This document shows, in pieces, positions 10,982 through 19,809 of a stretch of DNA of 32,063 nucleotides. A program made the position numbers and the translations under genes. Source of the DNA: Deltaproteobacteria bacterium (GTDB lineage: Bacteria; Desulfobacterota; Syntrophia; Syntrophales; UBA2185); NCBI GenBank assembly GCA_016874835.1, contig VGTB01000013.1, positions 1 through 32,063 of the forward strand, given 5' to 3'. The number at the start of each line of letters is the position of its first letter. Within the stretch, counting starts at the first letter, position 1. The notes below the pieces were generated by a model that made no database searches, was not told where the DNA came from, and worked only from the letters and a program-made list of their open reading frames with translations.

Positions 10982-11500
10982 GTGAAAAAAAAGTATAGAG
11001 TCCTCGGGATAACGGTGGCAGTGGTGGTGCTGCTGGATTTTGTCACCAAGGCCTTCATCAGCTCGGCAATGGCCCTCCATGAAACATTCCCGGTCATTGG
11101 CGGGTTTTTTAATATTACCTACGTCAGGAATCCGGGAGCCGCCTTTGGCTTTCTCTCCGATGCCTCTCCAGGTTTTCGCTCCGTCTTTTTTGTGGCGGTA
11201 ACCTGTCTGGCAATAATACTCGTCCTCTATTATATCGTCAAAAGTACCGCTGAAGAACCGCGTGTGATATTATCCCTCTCCCTCATTCTGTCGGGAGCTC
11301 TGGGGAATCTTGTGGACAGGGTGCGTTTCGGAGAGGTGATTGACTTTATCGATGTCTACATAGGATCGCACCACTGGCCCGCGTTCAATGTGGCGGATTC
11401 CGCAATTACAATAGGAGCTTTCCTTCTCCTTATTGAGATGTTCAAACATCGAAAGGATCAGGATTGCGTTCCTCATCGCAATCGCAACGTGAAAGTCTGA
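10982..11500 (+). CDS. lspA: Lipoprotein signal peptidase LspA
   Basis: Membrane aspartyl protease (signal peptidase II) that removes the signal peptide of diacylglyceryl-prolipoproteins. The 172-residue protein has four hydrophobic segments and the family boxes YVRNPGAAFGFL, GALGNLVDRVRFGEVIDFIDV and FNVADSAITIG. The two catalytic aspartates lie in the DRV/DFID region and the NVADS box. The start is GTG at 10982. The gene pairs with ileS as in many proteobacteria. Candidate lipoprotein substrates in this window are the 3D-domain protein and the protein inside the his cluster. Confidence 0.95.
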   Translation: MKKKYRVLGITVAVVVLLDFVTKAFISSAMALHETFPVIGGFFNITYVRNPGAAFGFLSDASPGFRSVFFVAVTCLAIILVLYYIVKSTAEEPRVILSLSLILSGALGNLVDRVRFGEVIDFIDVYIGSHHWPAFNVADSAITIGAFLLLIEMFKHRKDQDCVPHRNRNVKV

Positions 11501-11528
11501 TTGAAGGGACGAGTTTTCTAAACTGAGT

Positions 11529-12884
11529 ATGATAACGAGATTCTTCTCGAGGTTGCTTACTCCACAGAGGATTTTCATCCTCAGCTTCGCCGCGGTAATA
11601 TTGACAGGCGCCATCCTCCTCTGGCTTCCTTTTTCGGCAGGCCGTGGCCACATTAGTTTCGTTGATTCCCTTTTCACATCCACGTCGGCAGTGTGTGTAA
11701 CCGGCCTTACCGTCCTTGATATCGGCAGCGATCTGTCTGTAGCAGGGCAGGTTGTTACCCTGTTTCTCTTTCAGATCGGCGGGCTGGGCATTATCACCTT
11801 TTCCGTGGTCCTGTTCGGTCTTATGGGACGGGGCATTTCATTCAAGGGAAGGGATATCGTCCAGACGACATTTCTCCACACCCCGCGAAGGGATTTTTTC
11901 GTGATTATGAAATGGGTTCTCATGCTGACGCTCATTATTGAGGCAACGGGAACCCTGTTCTTATTTATCCGGTTCTCCCGGGATTTTTCTCCGGGCTGGG
12001 CCTTCTATCATGCACTGTATAACGCCGTTTCCGCCTTCAATAACTGCGGGTATTCACTTTTTCCGGATAGTCTGATGAAATATCAGAGTGACATGGCGGT
12101 GAACCTGGTCGTCATGGGTTTAATTTTCCTGGGGGGAATCGGGTTTATTGTCCAGTACGAGATTATTGCGCGCATGAGGGGTTTCCAGAAGAAGCTCTCC
12201 ATCCACACAAAGATTGTTCTTTTCACCACAACGGGACTGATTATTGTTGGTGCCGCATTCTTTTATCTGTTCGAACTGAATCATATCCTCAAGGATACCC
12301 CTGTCAAGACGCAAATTCTCACCTCTCTTTTTCAGTCCATCACACCCAGAACATGCGGTTTTAATACCATTGAAATAGGGCAGTTGACAAACGGAACAAT
12401 TCTCATGCTCATCGTTCTCATGTTCATCGGCGCATCCCCCGGGTCCACAGGAGGAGGTATTAAAACGACAAGCTTTGCTCTCCTCATGCTGATGATTTTG
12501 AACAGATTGAGAGGCAGTGAAGAAGTAAACGTCTTTAACAGAACCATTCCGGGGGAGATTTTAACACGGACAATCGCGATCATCTTTGCATCCGCCTTTT
12601 CGGTTATGATCATCACCTCGGTTCTCCTGTTGCTTGGGGGTGCGGGGAACTTCCCCCCTCCCGAGAGCCGTCATTTTTTCGTGGAATATCTTTTTGAAAC
12701 AGTATCCGCCTTTGGTACGGTGGGACTCTCCATGGGTATAACCCCGAACTTGAGTGCAGGTCAGAAACTGGCCATCACTCTCATGATGTTTGCAGGAAGG
12801 GTGGGGCCGCTGACCCTTGCCTTTTCCTGGTATTCAACGAGAAAGGGGATAACTTACGCGGAAGAGTCCGTTATGGTCGGATAA
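11529..12884 (+). CDS. ktrB: TrkH/KtrB-family potassium uptake membrane subunit
   Basis: Ion-conducting subunit of a Ktr-type K+ transporter in the inner membrane. The 451-residue length fits KtrB and is shorter than most TrkH proteins. Four M1-P-M2 repeats can be followed by their pore loops: SAVCVTGLTVLD, SAFNNCGYSLF, TPRTCGFNTIEI and SAFGTVGLSMG, each with the selectivity-filter glycine. GRVGPLTLAF near the C-terminus is a strong KtrB/TrkH signature. The gene for the regulatory subunit KtrA begins 12 bases downstream. The cation is taken as K+, probably coupled to Na+ or H+, from the family; coupling cannot be read from the sequence. Confidence 0.92.
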   Translation: MITRFFSRLLTPQRIFILSFAAVILTGAILLWLPFSAGRGHISFVDSLFTSTSAVCVTGLTVLDIGSDLSVAGQVVTLFLFQIGGLGIITFSVVLFGLMGRGISFKGRDIVQTTFLHTPRRDFFVIMKWVLMLTLIIEATGTLFLFIRFSRDFSPGWAFYHALYNAVSAFNNCGYSLFPDSLMKYQSDMAVNLVVMGLIFLGGIGFIVQYEIIARMRGFQKKLSIHTKIVLFTTTGLIIVGAAFFYLFELNHILKDTPVKTQILTSLFQSITPRTCGFNTIEIGQLTNGTILMLIVLMFIGASPGSTGGGIKTTSFALLMLMILNRLRGSEEVNVFNRTIPGEILTRTIAIIFASAFSVMIITSVLLLLGGAGNFPPPESRHFFVEYLFETVSAFGTVGLSMGITPNLSAGQKLAITLMMFAGRVGPLTLAFSWYSTRKGITYAEESVMVG

Positions 12885-12896
12885 GGAGGTTCAATT

Positions 12897-13544
12897 ATGA
12901 AGCGGGTGGTTGTGATTGGATTGGGTATCTTTGGTTCCAATATCGTCAAAGACCTGTATGAAAACGGCTTTGACGTTGTTGCCATCGACAAGAATAAAGA
13001 CGCAATTCATCGCATAAAGGATTATGCCACCAAGGCAATCGTTGCCGACGGTACCGAGAATGAAGTCATGGAAAATATCGCACTCCAGGAAGATGATGTA
13101 GTCATCATTTCCTTCGGGGAAGATCTGGCTGCAAGTACGCTGATTACCCTTCACTTGAAAAAGATGAAGGTAAAGAACATCATAGTGAAGGCACCGAATG
13201 AGGAACACAAGCTCATCCTGGAAAAGGTGGGGGCCACGGAGGTCATCATACCGGAGAAAGAAGTTGCCAGCAAGGTCGCGAGAAGCCTCATCTTTCCGGG
13301 AGTGCTTGATTGTCTCCCCCTCTCTGAGGGGTATATGATTTTTGAGATCGCACCCCCCAACAGTTTTTTAGGGAAAAGCATCGCCGAACTCCAGTTGAGG
13401 AGTAAGTATCATGTGGAAGTAATCGCCGTGCGAGACGTTCTCACAGATCATATCCAGATGGTACCGCCGGCTCACTATGTCATCAAGGACGGGGAGATCC
13501 TCGTGGTCATCGCGAAGGAGAAGGATATCCAGAAATTCAAGTAG
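12897..13544 (+). CDS. ktrA: KtrA/TrkA-family potassium uptake regulatory subunit
   Basis: Cytoplasmic regulatory ring subunit that gates the KtrB channel in response to nucleotides. The N-terminal RCK (TrkA-N) Rossmann domain starts VVIGLGIFGSNIVKDL with the G-x-G-x-x-G dinucleotide motif, followed by an acidic residue at the second strand (VVAIDKN). A TrkA-C domain covers about residues 135-215 (SIAELQLRSKYHVEVIAVRD). The 215-residue length is that of single-RCK KtrA. GGAGG lies 6 bases before the ATG, and coupling with ktrB is tight. Confidence 0.93.
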   Translation: MKRVVVIGLGIFGSNIVKDLYENGFDVVAIDKNKDAIHRIKDYATKAIVADGTENEVMENIALQEDDVVIISFGEDLAASTLITLHLKKMKVKNIIVKAPNEEHKLILEKVGATEVIIPEKEVASKVARSLIFPGVLDCLPLSEGYMIFEIAPPNSFLGKSIAELQLRSKYHVEVIAVRDVLTDHIQMVPPAHYVIKDGEILVVIAKEKDIQKFK

Positions 13545-13568
13545 ATTTCTTATGTATATGGAGGCAAT

Positions 13569-13856
13569 ATGAGTGTCATCGTTGATTTCTCTCTCTTTCC
13601 CATTGGTAAAGAGGAGAGTGTGAGCAGATACGCCTCAAGGGCAGTGAAAATTATCAAAGAGAGCGGTCTCGCATATGAGATAGGCCCCATGGGCACGGCG
13701 ATTGAAGGAGAGTGGGACGAGGTCATGGGTGTGGTAAAACGCTGCATGGAAGATCTCAGAAAAGACTGTCGCCGGATTTATATGACCATGAAGGTAGATT
13801 GCAGGGAAGGGGATACAGGACGGATTCCCAAAAAGGTAAAAGCGGTAGGGGGGTAA
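13569..13856 (+). CDS. MTH1187-family thiamine-binding protein
   Basis: Small protein of the MTH1187/YkoF-like family (formerly DUF77), some members of which bind thiamine or its pyrimidine moiety. The 95 residues begin SVIVDFSLFPIGKEESVSRY and contain YEIGPMGTAIEGEWDEVM, both typical of the family; the fold is a ferredoxin-like dimer or tetramer. GGAGG precedes the ATG by 5 bases. It lies 24 bases after ktrA and may share its transcript. No TPP riboswitch or thiamine biosynthesis gene is nearby. The family call is good; the ligand in this organism is inferred. Confidence 0.82.
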   Translation: MSVIVDFSLFPIGKEESVSRYASRAVKIIKESGLAYEIGPMGTAIEGEWDEVMGVVKRCMEDLRKDCRRIYMTMKVDCREGDTGRIPKKVKAVGG

Positions 13857-13889
13857 ACCGTAGGTTTGCCTCCATATATACTATGCCTG

Positions 13890-15980
13890 TTATTGTAAAA
13901 CGATTGTAGCATCGACAGCTTTTGGTTCGCTCTCGCTGATGATGAGAGGATTGATATCTATTTCTCTGATGCGGGGATTCATCATGCCGATGTTTCCGAG
14001 TCTTACAAGAATTTCCGCTAATGCTTTCCGGTTGACGGGAGTCTCTCCCCTGTAGCCGTCGAGAATCTTCTGGTTTCTGAGTCTTGTGGTGAGATCGAGG
14101 GCATCGCGCTCTGTCAGAGGAGCCATTGCAAACACCACATCATTGAATACTTCCGTCATGACCCCTCCTATCCCTAACATGACACATGTGCCGAACTGAG
14201 AATCTCTGATCAGCCCCGCGATCAGTTCAACCGATCCCTTCAGATATTTTTGTATCAGCACCTTACCATTGTTGTTCATCTTGTTCATGAGATCGTTGAA
14301 GGATGTCAGAACGGTCTGTGTGTCATGTATTCCCAGGCAAATCAATCCGAGTTCGGTTTTATGTGCCGCTTGAGGAAGAAGACCCTTGGCAACGACCGGG
14401 AAACCGATCCTGACTGCGATTGCCTCGCATTCGGTGGCATCGTTCACAATATATTCCTCCACGGTGGGGATACCATACGATTTGAGGATGTTCTTGGATA
14501 GGTGTTCATCCAGGGGTCCGGAAGAATTTTCCAAGAGATGCGTCAGTTCACGGGAGAGTGTCCCCGCGTCTTCTCTTTGCGAAAGATCCATCTGCATCTC
14601 CGGAGGTTTTCTGTGGTGGAAAACAGTAGCCAGACATTCGATGCCACGCGAGAGTTCATCAAATACGGGGATGCCGTGAGCAAGAGCTTCCTTCTTAAAC
14701 GCGAACGCTTCCTCTCTGTTTCCAAGAAGCCATACGAAGGCGGGTTTCCCCGCAGTATTTGTCTGCTCGGCGAGGTCGGCGATATCCAGTTTGATTCTGA
14801 TATTCCCCGCGTAGGTATGCACAAACACCGCGTCCACGGAAGGGTCTCTGAGTACGGCCTTTAATGCAGTTGCGTATACGTCAATGTGTGATCCCGCATG
14901 TCTTTCCATTGCCGGCCAGAGATCGACGGGATTGGAAACGGGCATCCATTCGGGAAAGAGTCCTTTGAGAGACTCTTTGGTACTGAGAGAAAGCTCGGCA
15001 ACGGAAAGTCCGTGCTTCTCAATGAAGTCCGAGGATACGATTCCGGCACCGCCACTGAAGGTGAGAATGGCAACACGACCTGGCCGCTCCGGATGCGTTT
15101 CCGTTGCTGCGAGAGAACGGCAGATGTCGATCATTTGCTTGAAGTCGGTGGCTTCGATTACCCCGGCCTGTGCGAGGATGCCGGAAATTACGCGCTGATT
15201 TCCGGCTAAGGATGCGGTGTGGCTGATTGCGGCCTCCGCTCCTTTTCTGCTCTTACCTCCGTAGAGGAGGACGATGGGCTTGTCACTCCTCCGGCAGAGG
15301 TCGGCGAAGAGTCTCCCGTCAGAAAATGATTCAAGGTAGAGACCGACAACCTCCGTATTGGTATCATGAAGAAGGTGGGGCATCAGATCGCATTCATTCA
15401 CATCTACCTTATTGCCGATGGAACATACCTTGCTGATACCGGTGATGTAGTGATTCATGATGTCGATGAGAAAGCCCGCGGAGAGCAGACCGCTCTGCAC
15501 CACCAGGGAAATATTTCCCCTGAGAAGTCCGTGCTCCAGCGCCCCCGGCGCCATGAAAGAAAACACATAGCCGCGATAGGCGTCAACGAGGCCCATGCAA
15601 TTGGGGCCCCACAGGCGGATACCCGATCGAGAGACCATGTTCTTCAGAGATTGTTGAAGAGCAGTTCCGTCAAGTCCCGTTTCCGCGAAGCCTCCTGACT
15701 CGATCATCACGCCGGGAACTCCTTTCGCTATGCAGTCCTCTATGGTTGCCGGCACTTTTTTTGCCGGGACGAAAACAATGGCGAGATCGACCCGCTCCGG
15801 GATGGAACGCACGGAGTGAAAACAGGTCAATGCCTCAATTTCAGAATACTGAGGATTTACGGGGTATATGCCTCCGGTGTAGCCGGCGATGAGGTTTTTC
15901 AGGATGGCATTTCCTCCCTTGAATGGATTTGGAGTCGCTCCGATCACGGCGATTCCCTGAGGGTTGAAAAAGAAGTCCAT
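13890..15980 (-). CDS. ADP-forming acetate/acyl-CoA ligase, fused alpha-beta subunits
   Basis: NDP-forming acyl-CoA synthetase (ACD superfamily), reversibly converting acyl-CoA, ADP and phosphate to acid, CoA and ATP. The 696 residues hold a CoA-binding Rossmann domain (IAVIGATPNPFKGGNAILKN, about 10-125), succinyl-CoA-ligase-like domains (about 145-450) with the phosphorylated histidine His254 in AAISHTASLAG, and a C-terminal ATP-grasp domain (about 480-696) with GIGGVMTEVFNDVVF. This is the single-chain fusion found in many anaerobes. An AGAGGA site precedes the ATG. The 3D-lipoprotein gene ends 24 bases upstream, and TRAP transporter genes lie before that. The acyl substrate cannot be read from sequence; a protein acetyltransferase-type Pat is excluded because no GNAT domain is present. 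Confidence 0.9.
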   Translation of the reverse strand: MDFFFNPQGIAVIGATPNPFKGGNAILKNLIAGYTGGIYPVNPQYSEIEALTCFHSVRSIPERVDLAIVFVPAKKVPATIEDCIAKGVPGVMIESGGFAETGLDGTALQQSLKNMVSRSGIRLWGPNCMGLVDAYRGYVFSFMAPGALEHGLLRGNISLVVQSGLLSAGFLIDIMNHYITGISKVCSIGNKVDVNECDLMPHLLHDTNTEVVGLYLESFSDGRLFADLCRRSDKPIVLLYGGKSRKGAEAAISHTASLAGNQRVISGILAQAGVIEATDFKQMIDICRSLAATETHPERPGRVAILTFSGGAGIVSSDFIEKHGLSVAELSLSTKESLKGLFPEWMPVSNPVDLWPAMERHAGSHIDVYATALKAVLRDPSVDAVFVHTYAGNIRIKLDIADLAEQTNTAGKPAFVWLLGNREEAFAFKKEALAHGIPVFDELSRGIECLATVFHHRKPPEMQMDLSQREDAGTLSRELTHLLENSSGPLDEHLSKNILKSYGIPTVEEYIVNDATECEAIAVRIGFPVVAKGLLPQAAHKTELGLICLGIHDTQTVLTSFNDLMNKMNNNGKVLIQKYLKGSVELIAGLIRDSQFGTCVMLGIGGVMTEVFNDVVFAMAPLTERDALDLTTRLRNQKILDGYRGETPVNRKALAEILVRLGNIGMMNPRIREIDINPLIISESEPKAVDATIVLQ

Positions 15981-16004
15981 TATCTGATTCCTCTTTTCTT
16001 AAAC

Positions 16005-16499
16005 TTAGGGTCTTATGATGATCACATCGAGATATTTTCTTCCCCATTTTTTTGCTTGTTTTTCATCGGGGAAGAAGATGTCGATATGGTCTCCCTTTAT
16101 GGCGCTTCCCTTATCATGGACCTCTCCCCATCCATATCCGGGAATGTACATTTTCGTGCCGTACGGGTACCGGCTTATGTCGGCTGCGATAGTTCCTTTC
16201 CTGGCCTTTGTACCGTCGGAAGTTATTCCCACTTTTTTCCTCTTCCCCTCGTGTGGTCCGTACGCATACACAGGAGGCATCAGGCAGCACCCGTACTTGT
16301 ATTTCCAGCCCGTTGATTTCTGACCTGCATCATAGGCGGTAACCAGCATCTTCCGTGTTTCCGGTTTTTTCCCTTTCTCCTTGGGGATGGTGGCGCACCC
16401 GTAAATCAGCAGGAGAGCGAGCACGGTGAGAGAAGAGAGAAAAAAAATTTTCTTTCTTTTAGACGATACCATTCTCGCATCCGGTTCCATGGTGTACAT
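16005..16499 (-). CDS. 3D-domain (MltA C-terminal-like) lipoprotein
   Basis: Predicted exported lipoprotein carrying a 3D domain, named for three conserved aspartates and shared with MltA and resuscitation-type murein hydrolases. The C-terminal 100 residues show ISRYPYGTKMYIPGYGW and DKGSAIKGDHIDIFF, the core 3D motifs. The N-terminal hydrophobic stretch ends in a lipobox-like LIYGC. No clear ribosome-binding site marks the start. The ATG at 16499 gives an unusually long hydrophilic leader, and the ATG at 16472 (starting MVSSKRKKIFF) makes a more typical signal peptide. No lytic transglycosylase or G5 domain accompanies it. It lies between dctM (82 bases away) and the acyl-CoA ligase (24 bases away) on the same strand. 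Confidence 0.85.
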   Translation of the reverse strand: MYTMEPDARMVSSKRKKIFFLSSLTVLALLLIYGCATIPKEKGKKPETRKMLVTAYDAGQKSTGWKYKYGCCLMPPVYAYGPHEGKRKKVGITSDGTKARKGTIAADISRYPYGTKMYIPGYGWGEVHDKGSAIKGDHIDIFFPDEKQAKKWGRKYLDVIIIRP

Positions 16500-16581
16500 T
16501 TATGATACAAATGTCATAACGATTTTATTTGCTATCGCATACATTTCAGAAGGAGAGAGTACTCGCATAATCCTTTCCATG

Positions 16582-17883
16582 TTATTTCATAAGACTCGGA
16601 AGGTACAAAGCAATCTGGGGGAAGATGATGAGCAGAAGTGCCGTCATCATTTGGGCCACTAACAGGCGGAGAGTACCGCTGAAAATGATATGGAGAGGAA
16701 TGTCCCTTGCGACCCCTCCGACAACATAGACATTGATTCCCACCGGCGGTGTAATGACACCCATCTCGGTAACGATCACAATGATTACCCCGAACCATAT
16801 GGGATCATACCCTAAGGCCGTGACTACGGGGAAAAAAATCGGTATGGTGAGCATAATCATGGCGAGGGAATCCATGAGGCAGCCCATAATAAGATACACA
16901 AATATGATCATTCCAATGATGACGTAAGGGGGCACCCGCAGTCCCGATACCCAGTTTCCGATTTCCATGGGAATCGTGGTAACGGCTAAAAAGTGTCCGA
17001 AGACCGTTGCACCGGCCACAATCACCATAATCATGCAGGATATCCGGGTCGTTTCCTGAAGGGACTGGATGAATCCCTTCCAGGGCAGCTTCCTGCCGAT
17101 AAGGGCTATCACCAGCGTACCGAAGGCGCCGATTGCTGCTGCCTCCGTGGGAGTAAAGAACCCGACGAAGAGGCCGCCCATGACCAGGATGAAGAGAAGG
17201 AACGTTTCGATTACTCCTGTGAGAGAAGCGAGCTTTTCCTTGAGGGTCGACCTGGGGGCCGGTTCGCATAATCCCGGCTGTAGGCGTGTCCAGATGAAAA
17301 CGGTAATCACAAACAGCAGGCTGAGGAGAATTCCGGGTAGCACGCCGGCCATGAAGAGCTTCCCCACCGATTGTTCCGTCATGATGCCGTAGATGATAAA
17401 TATGGTGCTCGGCGGGATGAGGATACCCAGGCTTCCCCCCGCAGCGACCACACCGGTTGCCAGGGCCGGGTCATAGCGGTATTTTTTCATTTCCGGTAGC
17501 GCCACGGATGCCATGGTGGCGGCCGTTGCGCTGGTGGAGCCGCAGATGGCGGAGAAACCGGCACATGCCCCGATGGTAGCAATGGCAAGCCCACCCGGCA
17601 GGTGACCGAAGAATTTGTTGGCAGCATTGAAGAGTCGCCCGCTTATACCGGAGTGATGGGCAAGCTGACCCATGAGCACAAAAAGAGGAATAACCGTTAA
17701 ATTGTAGGAACTGAACATGGAGAAAAAATCCCGGGCCATCAGATGTAACGACGAATCCCAGGAAACAAGGTGGGCGAATCCCAGAAATCCGACGATGGCC
17801 ATGACGAAGCCCACCGGGATTCTCAGGAACATGAGAAGAATAAGGATGATGAAACCAGTTATCCCCGATGTTACCGGCGTCAT
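16582..17883 (-). CDS. dctM: TRAP transporter large permease (DctM family)
   Basis: Twelve-or-so-helix membrane subunit that carries out Na+-coupled transport in tripartite ATP-independent periplasmic systems. The 433 residues are hydrophobic throughout. They include the DctM signatures RIPVGFVMAIVGF near residue 20, GACAGFSAICGSTSATAATM near residue 105, GGSLGILIPPSTIFIIYG, and FFTPTEAAAIGAFG. It is full length. Its ATG overlaps the dctQ stop by four bases. The substrate is set by the binding protein and is unknown, most likely a carboxylate. Confidence 0.94.
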   Translation of the reverse strand: MTPVTSGITGFIILILLMFLRIPVGFVMAIVGFLGFAHLVSWDSSLHLMARDFFSMFSSYNLTVIPLFVLMGQLAHHSGISGRLFNAANKFFGHLPGGLAIATIGACAGFSAICGSTSATAATMASVALPEMKKYRYDPALATGVVAAGGSLGILIPPSTIFIIYGIMTEQSVGKLFMAGVLPGILLSLLFVITVFIWTRLQPGLCEPAPRSTLKEKLASLTGVIETFLLFILVMGGLFVGFFTPTEAAAIGAFGTLVIALIGRKLPWKGFIQSLQETTRISCMIMVIVAGATVFGHFLAVTTIPMEIGNWVSGLRVPPYVIIGMIIFVYLIMGCLMDSLAMIMLTIPIFFPVVTALGYDPIWFGVIIVIVTEMGVITPPVGINVYVVGGVARDIPLHIIFSGTLRLLVAQMMTALLLIIFPQIALYLPSLMK

Positions 17884-18365
17884 TTATAGATCACCCTTCT
17901 CATGGAGAGTATGAATTCCACCAGAAGCGCGACGCAGAGCATGCCACAACCTATGGAGATGCCATACACAAATGGGTACGTGGGTATCTCGAGTGTAAGG
18001 GAAACCTCGCCGCTGCTCTTCAAGTCCGTCGCATAGACCATGCTCTGCCATGCGATCAGGCTGAAGAGAGCGAGGCCGATAAGAGAATTTATCCCCTCGA
18101 TGAAAAACTGGAGCTGTTTTGGAAGCCTGTCAACCAGCAGTTCTACGGCGATGTGTCCCCGCTCTATTGATGTGTATGCGAGGGCAAAGGAGACAACGGC
18201 TGTGCCGATAAAACCGACCAGTTCGTAAGTTCCCGGTATCGGCTGCCAGAAGAGGCGTGACATCACATCGACGCAGGTAAGCATCATCATGATGATTACG
18301 GCGGCACACGCGACGTAATTGAAGCCGCCGCTCACCACATCGGTCAATTGTCTCAGTCGGGCCAT
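17880..18365 (-). CDS. dctQ: TRAP transporter small permease (DctQ family)
   Basis: Small four-helix membrane subunit of the TRAP transporter. The 161-residue protein has hydrophobic segments near 16-36, 49-69, 91-111 and 130-150. It carries the DctQ hallmarks DVMSRLFWQPIPGTYELVGF and ERGHIAVELLVDRLP. It is flanked by the binding-protein gene 39 bases upstream and the large-permease gene downstream with a four-base overlap, the standard P-Q-M order. Confidence 0.92.
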   Translation of the reverse strand: MARLRQLTDVVSGGFNYVACAAVIIMMMLTCVDVMSRLFWQPIPGTYELVGFIGTAVVSFALAYTSIERGHIAVELLVDRLPKQLQFFIEGINSLIGLALFSLIAWQSMVYATDLKSSGEVSLTLEIPTYPFVYGISIGCGMLCVALLVEFILSMRRVIYK

Positions 18366-18404
18366 GGAGGTGTTCTCGTCAGAAATATTTCAGGAATAGA
18401 CATC

Positions 18405-19439
18405 CTACTTATATTTCTTGCTGTACTTCCTGATCAGACTTTCTGCTTCTTTTACCATGCTCTGGCCGGGTATGCCTTTTTCTCCTGCCGTCTTCACGTA
18501 GTTATCGATGATGGGCTTTACTGCGGCCTTCCAGCGTGCGTTTTCCGCCTTGCTCAGGGGGATAACTTGATTCCCCAGGCCGATACTGAATTTACGTCCC
18601 TCCGCGTCCAGCTGATCCCAGGCTTTACCGTGGACGTCTATCCACTCGTTACTTACATCCTCGAAGATTTTCTGGATGTCTTTCGGGAGAGAATCCCATT
18701 TCTTCGCATTCATTACTATGAACATGGCCGTGGTGTATCCGATACCGTGGCAGTCCGTCGTGTGTTTGATCACTTCCGCCTGCTTCCAGCCCTTCAACAC
18801 TTCTATAGGACCGAACGTGCCGTCTACCACGCCTTTCTGAATGGATTCGTATGTATCACCCTGCGGCATGGCAACGGGTACGGCGCCAAGGGCTTCGACA
18901 ATCTTTGCGCTCAGTCCCGTGGACCTTATCCTCATGCCCTTTAAATCTGCCAGGGATTTAACCGGTTTTTTCGTATGGAGGAGTCCCGGGCCATGGGCAT
19001 GAATATAGAGAACCTTCACGCCGTCCAGTTCTTTTGGCTTGAATTTCCTGTAGAAGTCGTTTGCCACGCGTGTCGCCACCTTACCGTTGGGATATCCAAG
19101 GGGAAGATCGAGCACTTCCATGACGGGGAAGCGTCCCCGGGTGTACGCGAAACATGACATACCGATGTCCGAAATCCCCTTGATCGTGCCGTCATAGCAC
19201 TGGTCTGCCGGTGTCAGCGTGCCACCGTAAAAAATATTAATCTTTACCTGACCGTTGGAACGCTTTTCGATCTCTTTCGCCCAGGACTCCCCGGCCTTGG
19301 CTTGACCGTGAGTTGCCGGGAAGAAGATGCTGTATGTGAGATTTATGGAGCCGGCTTGTGCGTGAGGAATACTCACGGGAATAATGACGGCAATCGTGAA
19401 TAACATTACTGTAACCATCGCAAATAGTATTCTTTTCAT
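18405..19439 (-). CDS. dctP: TRAP transporter solute-binding protein (DctP family)
   Basis: Periplasmic substrate-binding protein of the TRAP system. A signal peptide covers about residues 1-29 (basic MKR, hydrophobic core, cleavage after HAQA). The mature domain has the DctP pattern, including GDIGM-like [11 protein letters not shown] and the conserved [10 protein letters not shown], whose second arginine normally salt-bridges the substrate carboxylate. Full length at 344 residues. GGAGGGTG lies just upstream of the ATG on the minus strand. First gene of the leftward TRAP block. The presence of the arginine supports an organic acid substrate, but the acid cannot be named. Confidence 0.93.
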   Translation of the reverse strand: MKRILFAMVTVMLFTIAVIIPVSIPHAQAGSINLTYSIFFPATHGQAKAGESWAKEIEKRSNGQVKINIFYGGTLTPADQCYDGTIKGISDIGMSCFAYTRGRFPVMEVLDLPLGYPNGKVATRVANDFYRKFKPKELDGVKVLYIHAHGPGLLHTKKPVKSLADLKGMRIRSTGLSAKIVEALGAVPVAMPQGDTYESIQKGVVDGTFGPIEVLKGWKQAEVIKHTTDCHGIGYTTAMFIVMNAKKWDSLPKDIQKIFEDVSNEWIDVHGKAWDQLDAEGRKFSIGLGNQVIPLSKAENARWKAAVKPIIDNYVKTAGEKGIPGQSMVKEAESLIRKYSKKYK

Positions 19440-19809
19440 GTCACCCTCCTCTTTTGCTTTGTCTGCAAAGAATTTTCATCAATATTGTGTGAATATCTCT
19501 GTGAACGGCCAGCATGCACTGATAACCCTCAATGTGTGCATACTCCTTACAATGGTGATGGTTAATAACATGTGTGTTACCTTGATTGATTATGATGGGG
19601 AAAATGATCCTGGTGATACTGAATAGGCCTGCATGCCCGTCCGCTAAGGACGAACAGCAGGCATTAATACACATAGGTATTAGAACTGGGATGAAGGGTA
19701 AGCAAATAATTGTATTGATACATAATTCTTGTGTTAATCACTGGATTCTTCTGTAGAATTTACGGTCTTACTCCTATTGTATTCCCCAGTTGCTGTCAAG
19801 ATTATTTTT
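19440..19809. other. Intergenic leader of the TRAP block with small inverted repeats
   Basis: No convincing gene is present in these 370 bases; two short open frames lack ribosome-binding sites and family features. The stretch holds several inverted repeats: GCCTGC/GCAGGC (19627-19632, 19657-19662) enclosing CGTCC/GGACG, TAATAC-N6-GTATTA at 19665-19682, and TGTAT-N2-ATACA at 19711-19722. A TTGACA reading leftward (19794-19799) has no well-spaced -10 box. It is presumably the dctP promoter region and possibly holds operators. Confidence 0.4.

Noticed and set aside
13545-13568. TPP riboswitch before the MTH1187-type gene
   Set aside because: Only 24 bases lie between ktrA and this gene, far too short for a riboswitch; only a ribosome-binding site is present.
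13855-13867. AAACC-GTA-GGTTT hairpin between convergent genes as a terminator
   Set aside because: The stem is short and AT-rich with a three-base loop, and no T-tract follows on either strand.
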